This document shows, one piece after another, positions 5,533 through 13,175 of a DNA stretch of 23,378 bases. The number at the start of each line of letters is the position of its first letter. Position 1 is the stretch's first letter. The notes under the pieces were generated by a model. It had not been told where the DNA came from. It worked only from the letters and a program-made list of their open reading frames with translations, and did not search any database. Made by a program: the position numbers and the translations under genes. This DNA comes from a virus, in IMG/VR virus record IMGVR_UViG_3300014839_000145, positions 1-23,378 of that record, one strand, 5' to 3'.

Positions 5533-5766
5533 ATGAAAGAAGAAACGAAGAAAACTTGGAAGCTTTCAACTTTGAAAGCGGTAGTATTTGAACATTCAGT
5601 AAATATTAATCGAGTTCCTTCCCGAGAAGTCAACCTGGAAGGTCCTCTTTGGAAGAATGACTACATCCTAGATATCGATCCTCTAGGTGTAGAAGTTACT
5701 TTCAAGAAGAATAACGAAGTAATCATTGTCCCTTGGGGAAATGTATTAAGTATTAAGCGTATCTAA
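5533..5766 (+). CDS. Small hypothetical protein (77 aa)
   Basis: I place the start at ATG 5533, behind AAAGGAG with good spacing, giving MKEETKKTWKLSTLKAV. A longer reading from 5470 would overlap the acetyltransferase gene by 50 bases without a ribosome binding site. The product is a small beta-rich protein (VEVTFKKNNEVIIVPWGNVLSI) with a charged N-terminus. No family recognised. It immediately precedes terL, and its stop overlaps an unused ATG (TAATG at 5764-5768). Confidence 0.68.
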   Translation: MKEETKKTWKLSTLKAVVFEHSVNINRVPSREVNLEGPLWKNDYILDIDPLGVEVTFKKNNEVIIVPWGNVLSIKRI

Positions 5767-5777
5767 TGGACCCAGAC

Positions 5778-5795
5778 GGAGAACCTCCCAGTTGT
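5778..5795 (+). promoter_or_regulatory. Ribosome binding site and TTG start of terL
   Basis: GGAG at 5778-5781 lies 10 bases before TTG 5792. The frame is open back to 5750 without an ATG, and the nearby ATG at 5766 is in another frame that stops at 5939. The next in-frame ATG (5837) would remove 15 residues and has no good Shine-Dalgarno. Confidence 0.5.
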
Positions 5796-7282
5796 CAACC
5801 TTCCTTTCTCCATCAGATCTGGAACTACTACGTCAAGTTATGCTCCAGAACGCTCCCATCAAAAGAGCTAAACAGACAAGGGAACCTCAACACTATCCCT
5901 TTCTTGACGACTTATTCGAATATCAGACAGAGATTCTAAACGATCCAAGTAAGCGTAAAGCATTACTGCTAGGTCGTAGAACAAGCAAAACGTATATAGA
6001 AGTCATAGCTCTTCTTCAGTCAGCTCTAGATAATCCAGAATCACTTAATCTCTTTATTGGTCCTTCTAGAGAACACGCAAAGATTCTGATATGGGGAGAT
6101 ATGCAAGCTATAATAGAGACTTATCATATCAACTGCTCTATTAATCACTCTTTTCTTACTATTACTTTTCCTAATGGAAGCATTATTAGAGTTGATGGCT
6201 GTAATACAGAAGCTGATGGAACACGTTTTCGCGGTAAGCAGTATAAGCTAGTTATCATTGATGAAGCTGCTTTCTTTGGAGACCACCTAGAGAAGCTAGT
6301 TAAAGAAGATATCGGCCTAGCACTGGGAACTTCAGGTAGCCTATGGTTATCAGGAACTCCTAATATTTTTTCGGCGGGATACTTTTTTGATGTAACAACT
6401 AAACCCTCTAACTTTAAAGTATGGCATGGAAGTGTACTTGATAATCCTAAACATCCAGACTGGGTAGGTAAGCCTAATTGGAAAGAACTAGCTACCCAAT
6501 GGATTGAGACATACAAAATAGAGAATCACTGGACTAACGAATCACCCGCTTTCTTAAGAGAAGTATACAGTCAATGGACTAGAGATAATGATACCCTAGT
6601 TCTTTCAGGTTTTCTTGAAGGGCGGAATACTTACCAAGCCTTACCTCTTGATATAAATAACAGACCTAAGAAATGGCATCATGTAATAGGTGTTGACTTT
6701 GGATGTGTAGACGAAACAGCAATAGTTGTAGGTGCTTATTCTTCAGATGAACAATGTTTATACATAGAGGATATCTTCTCTGCTTCTCTAGTAGAAATTG
6801 CTATAGCTACTGAGGGAGTAATAGATATGACTCTTAACAGAATCAAACAGTATTACTCTATCTATTCGCCTGAAGTTATCGTAGGCGATACTAGTGGTAA
6901 GAGTTACCTAGTAGATTTGAATACTAAATATGAAATACCAATAAAGGGTGCAGAGAAACAAGATAAACTCTTATCTATTGAGACTATGAACGATCAATTT
7001 AGACAGGGCAAGGTAAAGATTAAGTCCTGCTTTAAAAAAGAAATAGACGATATGAAGAAGCTTACCTGGAAGAATCATGCCAAAGCCGAGATGAGAGGCA
7101 AGGATCACTGCTTTGATGCGATGCATTATCTCTGGAGAGAATCAGGTCACTACTTCTCTTCAGACAAACCAGCAGTTAAAGCCACTAAAAGTGACGAGAT
7201 ACGTGAGCAAATTAACGAAATTTGGTTTAAACGACAAGAAGCAATCAGACAAGAAAAAGATCTAGAAAGGAGTTTCTATTAG
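5792..7282 (+). CDS. terL: Terminase large subunit (ATPase and nuclease)
   Basis: The DNA-packaging motor, which docks on the portal, pumps DNA into the prohead and cuts it. The N-terminal ATPase has a Walker A-type loop GRRTSKT (61-67), Walker B LVIIDE (153-158) and coupling motif SGTPN (187-191). The C-terminal RNase H-like nuclease shows the three expected acidic residues: Asp302 in GVDFG, Asp366 in VIVGDTSG and Asp442 in HCFDAMHYLW. At 496 residues it is of usual length. It appears to start with TTG, which may keep its level low relative to structural proteins. A TCGGCGGG copy (6371) encodes Ser-Ala-Gly right after the SGTPN motif. The gene after it starts immediately at its stop codon. 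Confidence 0.95.
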   Translation: MSTFLSPSDLELLRQVMLQNAPIKRAKQTREPQHYPFLDDLFEYQTEILNDPSKRKALLLGRRTSKTYIEVIALLQSALDNPESLNLFIGPSREHAKILIWGDMQAIIETYHINCSINHSFLTITFPNGSIIRVDGCNTEADGTRFRGKQYKLVIIDEAAFFGDHLEKLVKEDIGLALGTSGSLWLSGTPNIFSAGYFFDVTTKPSNFKVWHGSVLDNPKHPDWVGKPNWKELATQWIETYKIENHWTNESPAFLREVYSQWTRDNDTLVLSGFLEGRNTYQALPLDINNRPKKWHHVIGVDFGCVDETAIVVGAYSSDEQCLYIEDIFSASLVEIAIATEGVIDMTLNRIKQYYSIYSPEVIVGDTSGKSYLVDLNTKYEIPIKGAEKQDKLLSIETMNDQFRQGKVKIKSCFKKEIDDMKKLTWKNHAKAEMRGKDHCFDAMHYLWRESGHYFSSDKPAVKATKSDEIREQINEIWFKRQEAIRQEKDLERSFY

Positions 7283-7552
7283 ATGAAGAATATTAGTATC
7301 AAGCGTATTAGACAAATCATGGATACAGCGAAAGAGGCAAGTTGTACAAGCTTTGCTATCGACCTAGAGGGCTTTAAGCTTTCTTTTTCTTTTTCGGCGG
7401 GTATTAATTACCTCCCAGTAGAAAGAGAAGTATTACCTGTTGGCTATGATCCAATAACTAACCCAGATCAAATAATCTTTGAAGAAGCAGCTAAACAACA
7501 GAAAGCAGATGCTGAATATCTTGATCAACTATTAGCTAGCTCAACTCCATAA
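7283..7552 (+). CDS. Small hypothetical protein between TerL and portal (89 aa)
   Basis: ATG 7283 abuts the terL stop, with AAGGAG 10 bases upstream inside terL. The 89-residue product begins with a basic helix (KNISIKRIRQIMDTAKEA), then a beta-rich middle (FAIDLEGFKLSFSFSAG), and an acidic helical end (QQKADAEYLDQLLAS). Small genes at this position often encode head-assembly accessories, but no family is recognised here. The TCGGCGGG copy at 7394 reads Ser-Ala-Gly and is preceded by an almost pure pyrimidine tract, one of the best matches to the extended motif. Confidence 0.7.
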   Translation: MKNISIKRIRQIMDTAKEASCTSFAIDLEGFKLSFSFSAGINYLPVEREVLPVGYDPITNPDQIIFEEAAKQQKADAEYLDQLLASSTP

Positions 7553-7565
7553 GGAATAACATAAA

Positions 7566-9410
7566 ATGGTAAATACAAACTATTGGTGGGAAAAGAAAGA
7601 AACAAACGGACTAGCTACTGCTGTTGCCTCGAAGATTCGCCAACTTCGATCAGATCAGCAGTATATCTATACCAACGCTAGATTAAATAGGCAGTTATAC
7701 TCTAATTTAGACTATATCTCAGGTGTAGGCGCTTTTATGAGTGCTACTAGTAAGTATCAGTCACCTATTAGAGAGCGTTCCCGCTGGAACCTTGCTTTAA
7801 TATGTTGCTCTTCGCTCAAGAGCAAGATCGCTAAGAGTCGTCCTAAGCCATTCTATCTTTCTTCGGGCGGGGATTATTCCCTTCGTAAGAAGTGTAAACT
7901 ACTTAATCAATTCACAGTAGGTCAGTTTGACTCTCTAGAAGTATACAAGAAATCAGCATCTATTTTCTTAGACGCGGCTATCAATGGCACAGCTATTATT
8001 CATATAGACATTAACGAAGAAGATAAAATCATCTTTGAAAGAGTTTCATTCAATGACTTCACAATTGACAATATAGAATCTCTCAATAGTGATACTCCAT
8101 TACGTCAATGCTTTATATCTAAACCAGTAGCAAGAGAAATACTTGAACGAAGATATCCTAAGCTTTCGTTACAGATTAAGTCAGCTACATATTCCATGCA
8201 TGAAGATTGCCCGCCTCAACAAAGAAATGATTACGTAACAGTTCATGAAGCCTGGCATCTTCCCAGTAAGCCTGGAGCTAAAGACGGTAGACATATTATC
8301 TGTCTTGATAACTGTATTCTAGAAGATATGGACTACGAGAGAGACTTCCTCCCCTTTGTATTCTATAAATGGGAAGAAAGAGCTAGTGGTTTCTTTGGTC
8401 AAGGCATTGTTGAACAAGTTAGAGGTTGTCAACTAGAGATTAACTGTCTATTAGCTCGTATACAACGTTCTCTAGATTATCAGGCTAGTTATTGGGTCTT
8501 TGTTCCTAGAGGTTCAGATATCCCAGCAGATTGGCTAGCAGATAATAACCGCCCGAAAGTTATTTATTTTAATCCAGGAGCAGGCGTTCCTAACGTAGTA
8601 GTTCCTAAAGTAGTATCAGAAGAAGCCTACCGTCAGCTATTGATGACCTGGCAGAGAGGCTTCGAACTCTGCGGACTATCAGAAATGAGCGCTACTAGTT
8701 CACGTCCTGCTTCAGAACTCTCAGGAATAGCTCTTAGAACCTTCAATGATATGGAAACTACTCGTTTCATGTCGGCGGGGTTAAACTGGGAAAGCTTTCA
8801 TGTTGATATAGCTAAAGTATTACTTAAATTAGGTAAAGAACTATATACAAACACTGGTAAGTATGAAGTACCTATCAAAGGTAAGAGATTTCTCAGTAGC
8901 ATCAAATGGGAAGATGTAGATATGGAAGAAGATCAGTATATGGCTAGTATCTTCCCAGTAAGCCTTTTACCCTCTTTACCTGAAGGAAAGTTACAGTTTG
9001 TTCAAGATTTGACTCAGGCGGGACTAATACCCCCTCAAGCAGCTAAAGAACTAATGGACTTCCCAGATATTCAACACTATGAAGACATTGATCAAGCCAA
9101 GAGTGATTATGTTCACGAAATAGTAGATAGAGCACTAGAAGATAGTATTTATACCAATCTAGAACCAATGGATGACCTACAATACTTCCTTGAGTACGCC
9201 TCTTCTGCTTATGCCAAAGCTAAACTTGATAGTTGTCCTTTAGAAAACCTAGAAGTTCTACAAAATATGCTTCTAGATTGCCAAGGACTACAAGCAAGTG
9301 CTCAACAGCCACCTCCACAAGCACAACCTACACCTGGACAACCTACAGCGGCACCAATGCCTGGAGGAAATAGTCCTTTAGTACCTTCAACACCTCAAGG
9401 AGCCCAATAA
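7566..9410 (+). CDS. Portal protein
   Basis: A 614-residue protein right after terL, where the portal belongs. It forms the ring at one head vertex through which DNA enters and leaves. Its pattern is that of podovirus-type portals: N-terminal helices with RSRWNLALICCSSLKSKIAK, a mixed middle, the stem-type segment GFFGQGIVEQVRGCQLEINC (residues about 278-297) followed by a long helix with ARIQRS, and a Pro/Gln-rich flexible tail over the last 40 or so residues. ATAAGGA precedes ATG 7566. The dispersed motif at 8772 encodes Ser403-Ala-Gly. Assigned from position, length and segment pattern, as no short catalytic signature exists. Confidence 0.85.
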   Translation: MVNTNYWWEKKETNGLATAVASKIRQLRSDQQYIYTNARLNRQLYSNLDYISGVGAFMSATSKYQSPIRERSRWNLALICCSSLKSKIAKSRPKPFYLSSGGDYSLRKKCKLLNQFTVGQFDSLEVYKKSASIFLDAAINGTAIIHIDINEEDKIIFERVSFNDFTIDNIESLNSDTPLRQCFISKPVAREILERRYPKLSLQIKSATYSMHEDCPPQQRNDYVTVHEAWHLPSKPGAKDGRHIICLDNCILEDMDYERDFLPFVFYKWEERASGFFGQGIVEQVRGCQLEINCLLARIQRSLDYQASYWVFVPRGSDIPADWLADNNRPKVIYFNPGAGVPNVVVPKVVSEEAYRQLLMTWQRGFELCGLSEMSATSSRPASELSGIALRTFNDMETTRFMSAGLNWESFHVDIAKVLLKLGKELYTNTGKYEVPIKGKRFLSSIKWEDVDMEEDQYMASIFPVSLLPSLPEGKLQFVQDLTQAGLIPPQAAKELMDFPDIQHYEDIDQAKSDYVHEIVDRALEDSIYTNLEPMDDLQYFLEYASSAYAKAKLDSCPLENLEVLQNMLLDCQGLQASAQQPPPQAQPTPGQPTAAPMPGGNSPLVPSTPQGAQ

Positions 9411-9411
9411 C

Positions 9412-10398
9412 ATGCCAGAAGCACCAGTCGTACCAGTAGTACCTGCTACAACAGTAGTAACACCAGAAGCAGCTAAGCCTGTTGAAACGCCTGAAGCACC
9501 AGGAAAGCTTTCTCTTCAGGATGCTAAGAAACAGTGGGTTAAAGCTCACCAAGTAGAAGCAGAAAAAGATACCGCCAAAGAAAATAATATTTTATCGGCG
9601 GATAATACTAATACTAGTACTGAATCCAAAGAACCAGTAACTAAACAATACAACCTATTAGCTAAGAAAGATAAAGAACTAAGAACTAGAGAACAAGAAG
9701 TAACAACTAAACATAAAGCAGTAGAAGCTTACGAATCTAAAGTAAAAGAACTAGGTCTAGATCCAATTAAAGTATTAGATGAAGTACGTAACGTAAAACA
9801 AGATCCTGCTAAATTTCTTGAATCAGTAGGTTGGACAAAAGATAAACTACTTGAATATTGGATTAATGGTACAGATCCACAGACTCTACTGGCCCCTCAA
9901 CCAGAAGATAGAATATCTAAAATAGAAAAACTATTAGAAGATCAGAATAGACAAAGAGACGAACAAAAGAAACAAGAAGAAGCTCTTTCTCAAGCACAAG
10001 TTCAGTCTCAAGTACAAGCCCAAGTAAAAGAATACCAAGCCAAGCTTGATACCTATCTGAAAGCTTCAGACTATATATTCATTCAGTCTTTACCTAATCC
10101 CACTAACGAGGTAATCCAACGTCTTGTTAACGCAGCAGAAGCTGCTCCAGGTGGAAAGATTGACGAAAAGGTTGTAATAGAACAGCTCGAAAAAGAATTG
10201 AGCGATCAATACAATAGAGCAATGGAGCTACGTTCAAAGAAGCAAGGAGTGCAGAGTAGAGCAGAGCCCAGAATTAAACCTGCTATAGCTACTCTGAATA
10301 ACAACTTGAATTCATCTTCTCCAGTAAATACGAAAGAGATGACGAGGGATGAGAGAATGGCATGGGCAAAGAAACAATGGAAGGCCCTACATAATTAA
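9412..10398 (+). CDS. Capsid scaffolding protein
   Basis: A 328-residue, highly charged protein directly between portal and major capsid, where phage scaffolds are encoded. Residues 1-35 are Pro/Val/Ala-rich and disorder-like. About 85-120 is a Lys/Glu heptad-like helix (KKDKELRTREQEVTTKHKAV), followed by another long coiled coil rich in Gln and Glu (about 165-225), and the C-terminus is basic and ends MAWAKKQWKALHN, as expected for the coat-binding end of scaffolds. No protease residues are seen. It would guide coat assembly and leave or be cleaved later. Its AAGGAG lies in the portal gene. TCGGCGG at 9595 encodes Ser62-Ala-Asp. Confidence 0.78.
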   Translation: MPEAPVVPVVPATTVVTPEAAKPVETPEAPGKLSLQDAKKQWVKAHQVEAEKDTAKENNILSADNTNTSTESKEPVTKQYNLLAKKDKELRTREQEVTTKHKAVEAYESKVKELGLDPIKVLDEVRNVKQDPAKFLESVGWTKDKLLEYWINGTDPQTLLAPQPEDRISKIEKLLEDQNRQRDEQKKQEEALSQAQVQSQVQAQVKEYQAKLDTYLKASDYIFIQSLPNPTNEVIQRLVNAAEAAPGGKIDEKVVIEQLEKELSDQYNRAMELRSKKQGVQSRAEPRIKPAIATLNNNLNSSSPVNTKEMTRDERMAWAKKQWKALHN

Positions 10399-10419
10399 AA
10401 ATTCAGGAGTAAATTAAAA

Positions 10420-11628
10420 ATGGTTATCTATGACGCACTATCAGACCTTCAAGGCGCAATGAAATATGTATACGAAGAGGATATGTCTCTTCTTGACTAT
10501 ACTGACGATCATTTCCTTAAGGCTTTAAAGAAAGAAACAGATTTCGAGGGTAAGTATCACGCACTCGGTATCGATTACGGTGGTGGAAAGTATGGCTCAG
10601 ATCCTACTAAGGTATTCGGCCAGATAAGTGTACGTAAAGAAGCTATGTTCCTAGTTCCCCCGAAAGTTGGATATGCTGTAGCCAATGTTAGCGGCTTAGC
10701 TATTCAGGTTGGACGTGGTAATGGTTCTATTCTAGACGTAGTTAAGTTAGAAGTTGATCGTGCTCTCGCAAAGGGCAAAGAACAGTTACTTCAGGGACTC
10801 TTTGGTAACTCTGGCGGTGCAAAGGGTAGATTACGTTCTGACGTAACTCTAGGTGGCTATACAGCCATTCTGAATACACCCTCTGATATCATTAACTTCC
10901 GAGTTGGTGATGTTGTTCAATTATCAGCTACTGATGGCACTAGTGGCTCAGTTCGTTCAGGTACTCTTACGGTATCTGCTCGTGATGCTGCTACTGGCAC
11001 TTTGACCTTCACTGCTCTTATCTCTAGCATCTCTGGCGCTGCTGCTAGTGACTATATCTTCCAGAATGGAGATTTTGGACTTGGTATGTTTGGTGTTGGT
11101 ACTTGGATTCCCACTACTGCTCCAACAAGTGGTGATGCAGTAATGGGTTTTGATCGTTCAGCAGATCCTACTCTCTTAGCAGGTCTTCGCCTGACACCTT
11201 CGGCTACTCGCCTTGATGAAGCTATTGCTGAATTCCTTAGCTTTGCAGAACGTGAACAGGTACATCCTGACTATTGCATTATGAATCCTGATTTCTATGC
11301 AGACCTTCAGAAGATTGAAGGCGCTCTTGTTCGCGTAAATATGCCACAGGGTGAAGGACGTATTGGATTCAGTTCAATGATGATTAATACTTCTAATGGT
11401 CCTATTCCGATTGAAGTATCTGCTTATTGTCCTAAGTCAGTAGGTGTCTATTTCCTTACAATGGAAGACTGGGCACTGAAGACCACTATGAAAGCACCTA
11501 GCATTCTTGACCAAGATGTTATGTGGCTACGTGTTTCAGGTGATGATGCATATGAATGCCGCATCGGCTGGTATGGTAATTTGATATGTAGTAACCCACA
11601 TCGTTCAGGCGTTCTTATCTGGAGTTAA
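10420..11628 (+). CDS. Major capsid protein
   Basis: A 402-residue protein following the scaffold, with AGGAG upstream. The N-terminal helix and arm (residues 1-45), then GKYHALGIDYGGG, and a long helix VKLEVDRALAKGKEQL (108-123) followed by GLFGNSGGAKGR fit an HK97-fold coat protein. Residues about 142-220 are a beta-rich, Gly/Thr/Ser-rich insertion (FRVGDVVQLSATDGTSG then a GTLTV repeat), typical of an extra surface domain in such coats. The C-terminal half includes the CIMNPDFYADLQK helix and ends near the conserved last strands. It is the only protein of the right size and place to form the shell. A hairpin (11664-11692) follows. Confidence 0.9.
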   Translation: MVIYDALSDLQGAMKYVYEEDMSLLDYTDDHFLKALKKETDFEGKYHALGIDYGGGKYGSDPTKVFGQISVRKEAMFLVPPKVGYAVANVSGLAIQVGRGNGSILDVVKLEVDRALAKGKEQLLQGLFGNSGGAKGRLRSDVTLGGYTAILNTPSDIINFRVGDVVQLSATDGTSGSVRSGTLTVSARDAATGTLTFTALISSISGAAASDYIFQNGDFGLGMFGVGTWIPTTAPTSGDAVMGFDRSADPTLLAGLRLTPSATRLDEAIAEFLSFAEREQVHPDYCIMNPDFYADLQKIEGALVRVNMPQGEGRIGFSSMMINTSNGPIPIEVSAYCPKSVGVYFLTMEDWALKTTMKAPSILDQDVMWLRVSGDDAYECRIGWYGNLICSNPHRSGVLIWS

Positions 11629-11663
11629 GCGTAAACATTACGTTTAATAGAATAGATGAAGAG

Positions 11664-11692
11664 GGGTATATAGGTGCAATGCTTGTATACCC
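11664..11692 (+). other. Hairpin after the major capsid gene
   Basis: GGGTATA (11664-11670) and TATACCC (11686-11692) form a perfect 7-bp stem with a 15-base loop, followed by TTTCTTC rather than a solid T-run. It may be a partial terminator or an RNA-stability element that lets capsid mRNA accumulate above downstream messages. Confidence 0.45.
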
Positions 11693-11701
11693 TTTCTTCG
11701 A

Positions 11702-11734
11702 ATCCGCCGAAAAGAAAATAATATTTGGCGGGAT
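11702..11734. repeat. Convergent pair of dispersed motifs forming a hairpin
   Basis: ATCCGCCGAAAA (11702-11713) and TTTGGCGGGAT (11724-11734) are oppositely oriented copies of the dispersed motif, 10 bases apart. They can fold as ATCCGCC against GGCGGGAT with one bulged G. The pair sits between the capsid hairpin and the ribosome binding site of the next gene, in non-coding DNA. Confidence 0.5.
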
Positions 11735-11757
11735 AACAATTAAGGAGTTAATAATCA

Positions 11758-12138
11758 ATGGCTGCTCATAGTTCATTACCAGCTTCAATGTTAGGTTGTC
11801 ATGGACACATTCTAACTTGTCGTTTTAAACCGACTTCTTCTTCGACAGAAGCAGAATTAATTACTGGTGGCGCAGTAAAGAGCATTTCTAGAACAAGTGC
11901 GGGAATTTATGTTCTCACTCTAAACGATAAGTGGAGTCACTTATTATTTAGTGCTGCTAATCTTGTTACAGGCTTTGCTGCTAATCCAAGTGCTCAGTGT
12001 GATGCTTACGTAGCTGGCGTATCTCTCACTGGTAAGACAGTAACTATCAATACTATGTCAGGTGTTACTAATAGTGACTTTACTGACGCTGAAGTAGATG
12101 TACTTCTTGTAGTAGATGATAGTACAGTTACTGAATAA
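11758..12138 (+). CDS. Putative capsid decoration / head structural protein
   Basis: A 126-residue beta-rich protein directly after the major capsid gene, with a strong AAGGAG. Its segments (ISRTSAGIYVLTLNDKWSHL, TGKTVTINTMSG, VDVLLVVDDSTVTE) alternate beta strands with short turns, and it is low in charge. Small beta proteins at this place commonly trimerise on the outside of HK97-type shells. I infer a decoration or head-stabilising role from location and composition; no decisive motif is present. Intervening hairpins suggest its level is set separately from that of the coat protein. Confidence 0.55.
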   Translation: MAAHSSLPASMLGCHGHILTCRFKPTSSSTEAELITGGAVKSISRTSAGIYVLTLNDKWSHLLFSAANLVTGFAANPSAQCDAYVAGVSLTGKTVTINTMSGVTNSDFTDAEVDVLLVVDDSTVTE

Positions 12139-12152
12139 GGAGTAATACTTTT

Positions 12153-12425
12153 ATGGCATTACATCCCGCCGCAAAGAATGCGATCATGCTTCTGCTTCAT
12201 CCAAAAGGTGGAGCAGAATCTGATAAATTAAATCCTGAGGATGCTTCTCCAACTACTCCTGGTAGTTCTGATGATTCAGATGAAGAAGCAGGTTCAGATG
12301 AAGAAGCTCAATTACTAGGTAATGAGTTTCATAAGGCATTATCTAGTAAAGATCCAATGGATCTAGTAGAAGCCTTCAAAGCTTTATTTAATTTCTGTGA
12401 GAATTCGCCCCACGAAGAGGGCTAG
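12153..12425 (+). CDS. Small acidic protein (90 aa)
   Basis: ATG 12153 follows TAAGGAG. The protein begins MALHPAAKNAIMLLLHPKGG, has a Ser/Asp/Glu patch (SSDDSDEEAGSDEEAQ, residues about 38-53), then an amphipathic helix MDLVEAFKALFNF. It is the last gene before the strong terminator. The acidic patch recalls DNA-mimic or chaperone-like segments, but function is unknown. It contains a reverse GGCGGG at 12165 encoding Pro-Ala. Confidence 0.7.
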   Translation: MALHPAAKNAIMLLLHPKGGAESDKLNPEDASPTTPGSSDDSDEEAGSDEEAQLLGNEFHKALSSKDPMDLVEAFKALFNFCENSPHEEG

Positions 12426-12442
12426 TCCTTCATAGAAAGGAC
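12425..12442 (+). other. Hairpin just before the intrinsic terminator
   Basis: GTCCTT (12425-12430) and AAGGAC (12437-12442) make a perfect 6-bp stem with a 6-base loop, starting at the last base of the stop codon of the acidic-protein gene. With the terminator that follows, the transcript end would carry two stacked hairpins. Confidence 0.45.
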
Positions 12443-12449
12443 AATCCAC

Positions 12450-12494
12450 AAAGGCAGGTAGTTAGATTAATCTCTACTTACCTGCCTTTTTTTT
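12450..12494 (+). terminator. Strong intrinsic terminator ending the head operon
   Basis: AAAGGCAGGTA (12450-12460) pairs perfectly with TACCTGCCTTT (12479-12489), an 11-bp stem, and eight T bases follow (12487-12494). This is a textbook Rho-independent terminator. It lies only 13 bases before the neck adaptor gene, for which no promoter is visible in between. Downstream late genes must therefore depend on read-through, antitermination or a phage-specific promoter. Confidence 0.9.
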
Positions 12495-12506
12495 AGAGGC
12501 GGTAAT

Positions 12507-13163
12507 ATGTTTCAAGTAAGTCTTTCAACCTTTAGATCCAGATCACAAAATAGAATAGATATGAGTAGTTCTAACTTCATATCAACTAGTGAATGGAATA
12601 CATACATCAATAGTGCTATTTCTCAATTACTAATGCTTATTAATGCTAACGATGCTGACTATGGTTTGACATCAGCTACTGTTGCTATGAATGGAACTGA
12701 TCAGTTCTTTCCAGTACCTACTGATTTCTCTCAATTTAGAGGTCTTGATCTCAACTGGAACCAAAGAAAGTTAACAGTTCCCCCGTTTTCTTTTAAAGAA
12801 CGTAACAAACAATGGAGCTTTCCATATGCTGTTATGTCTCCATATATCACTCCTTATCAATACAGACTACAGGATAACAAGATTGAAATCATTCCTGCTC
12901 CTCAATCAGGAGATTCTTTTACTATCTGGTATGTCCCAACAGCAACTGTTCTAGTTAACGATACTGATACTTTCAACTGTAACATGGGTTATGATGATTG
13001 GATTGTTCTTACTGCTTGTATTAATGCCCACGATAAAGAAGAAAGTGATACTCAGGTATTATTTGCTGAGCGTAAACGTATTGAAGATATGATTATTACT
13101 GAGATAAGAAGACTTGATCTTGCAAATGCTACACCTATTTGGATTTCGTCAGGCACCTACTAG
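12507..13163 (+). CDS. Head-to-tail (neck) adaptor protein
   Basis: A 218-residue protein immediately after the terminator, with GAGGCGGT as ribosome binding site. It has the pattern of podovirus neck adaptor proteins: N-terminal helices with EWNTYINSAISQLLMLINA, then FPVPTDF (68-74), PFSFKERN (93-100), LQDNKIEIIPAPQSGDSF (121-138) running into IWYVP, and GYDDWIVLTACINAHDKEES (161-180). Such proteins bind beneath the portal and provide the platform for the tail. The next gene, a long propeller-type tail protein, supports this. I am confident of the class, less so of the exact homolog. Confidence 0.72.
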   Translation: MFQVSLSTFRSRSQNRIDMSSSNFISTSEWNTYINSAISQLLMLINANDADYGLTSATVAMNGTDQFFPVPTDFSQFRGLDLNWNQRKLTVPPFSFKERNKQWSFPYAVMSPYITPYQYRLQDNKIEIIPAPQSGDSFTIWYVPTATVLVNDTDTFNCNMGYDDWIVLTACINAHDKEESDTQVLFAERKRIEDMIITEIRRLDLANATPIWISSGTY

Positions 13164-13175
13164 GAGCTACTCTTG
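13162..13175 (+). promoter_or_regulatory. Ribosome binding site and TTG start of the propeller protein
   Basis: AGGAG (13162-13166) overlaps the TAG stop of the adaptor gene and lies 6 bases before TTG 13173. The translated start MSKIDKTTISIPL continues directly into well-behaved sequence, so TTG is the natural initiator. It is the second long gene here to use TTG. Confidence 0.7.

Noticed and set aside
5766-5939. ATG overlapping a stop (TAATG) just before terL, opening a 57-codon frame
   Set aside because: It is out of frame with terL and overlaps its first 148 bases. Joining it to terL would need a -1 or +2 shift, and I see no slippery heptamer. terL is well explained by TTG 5792.
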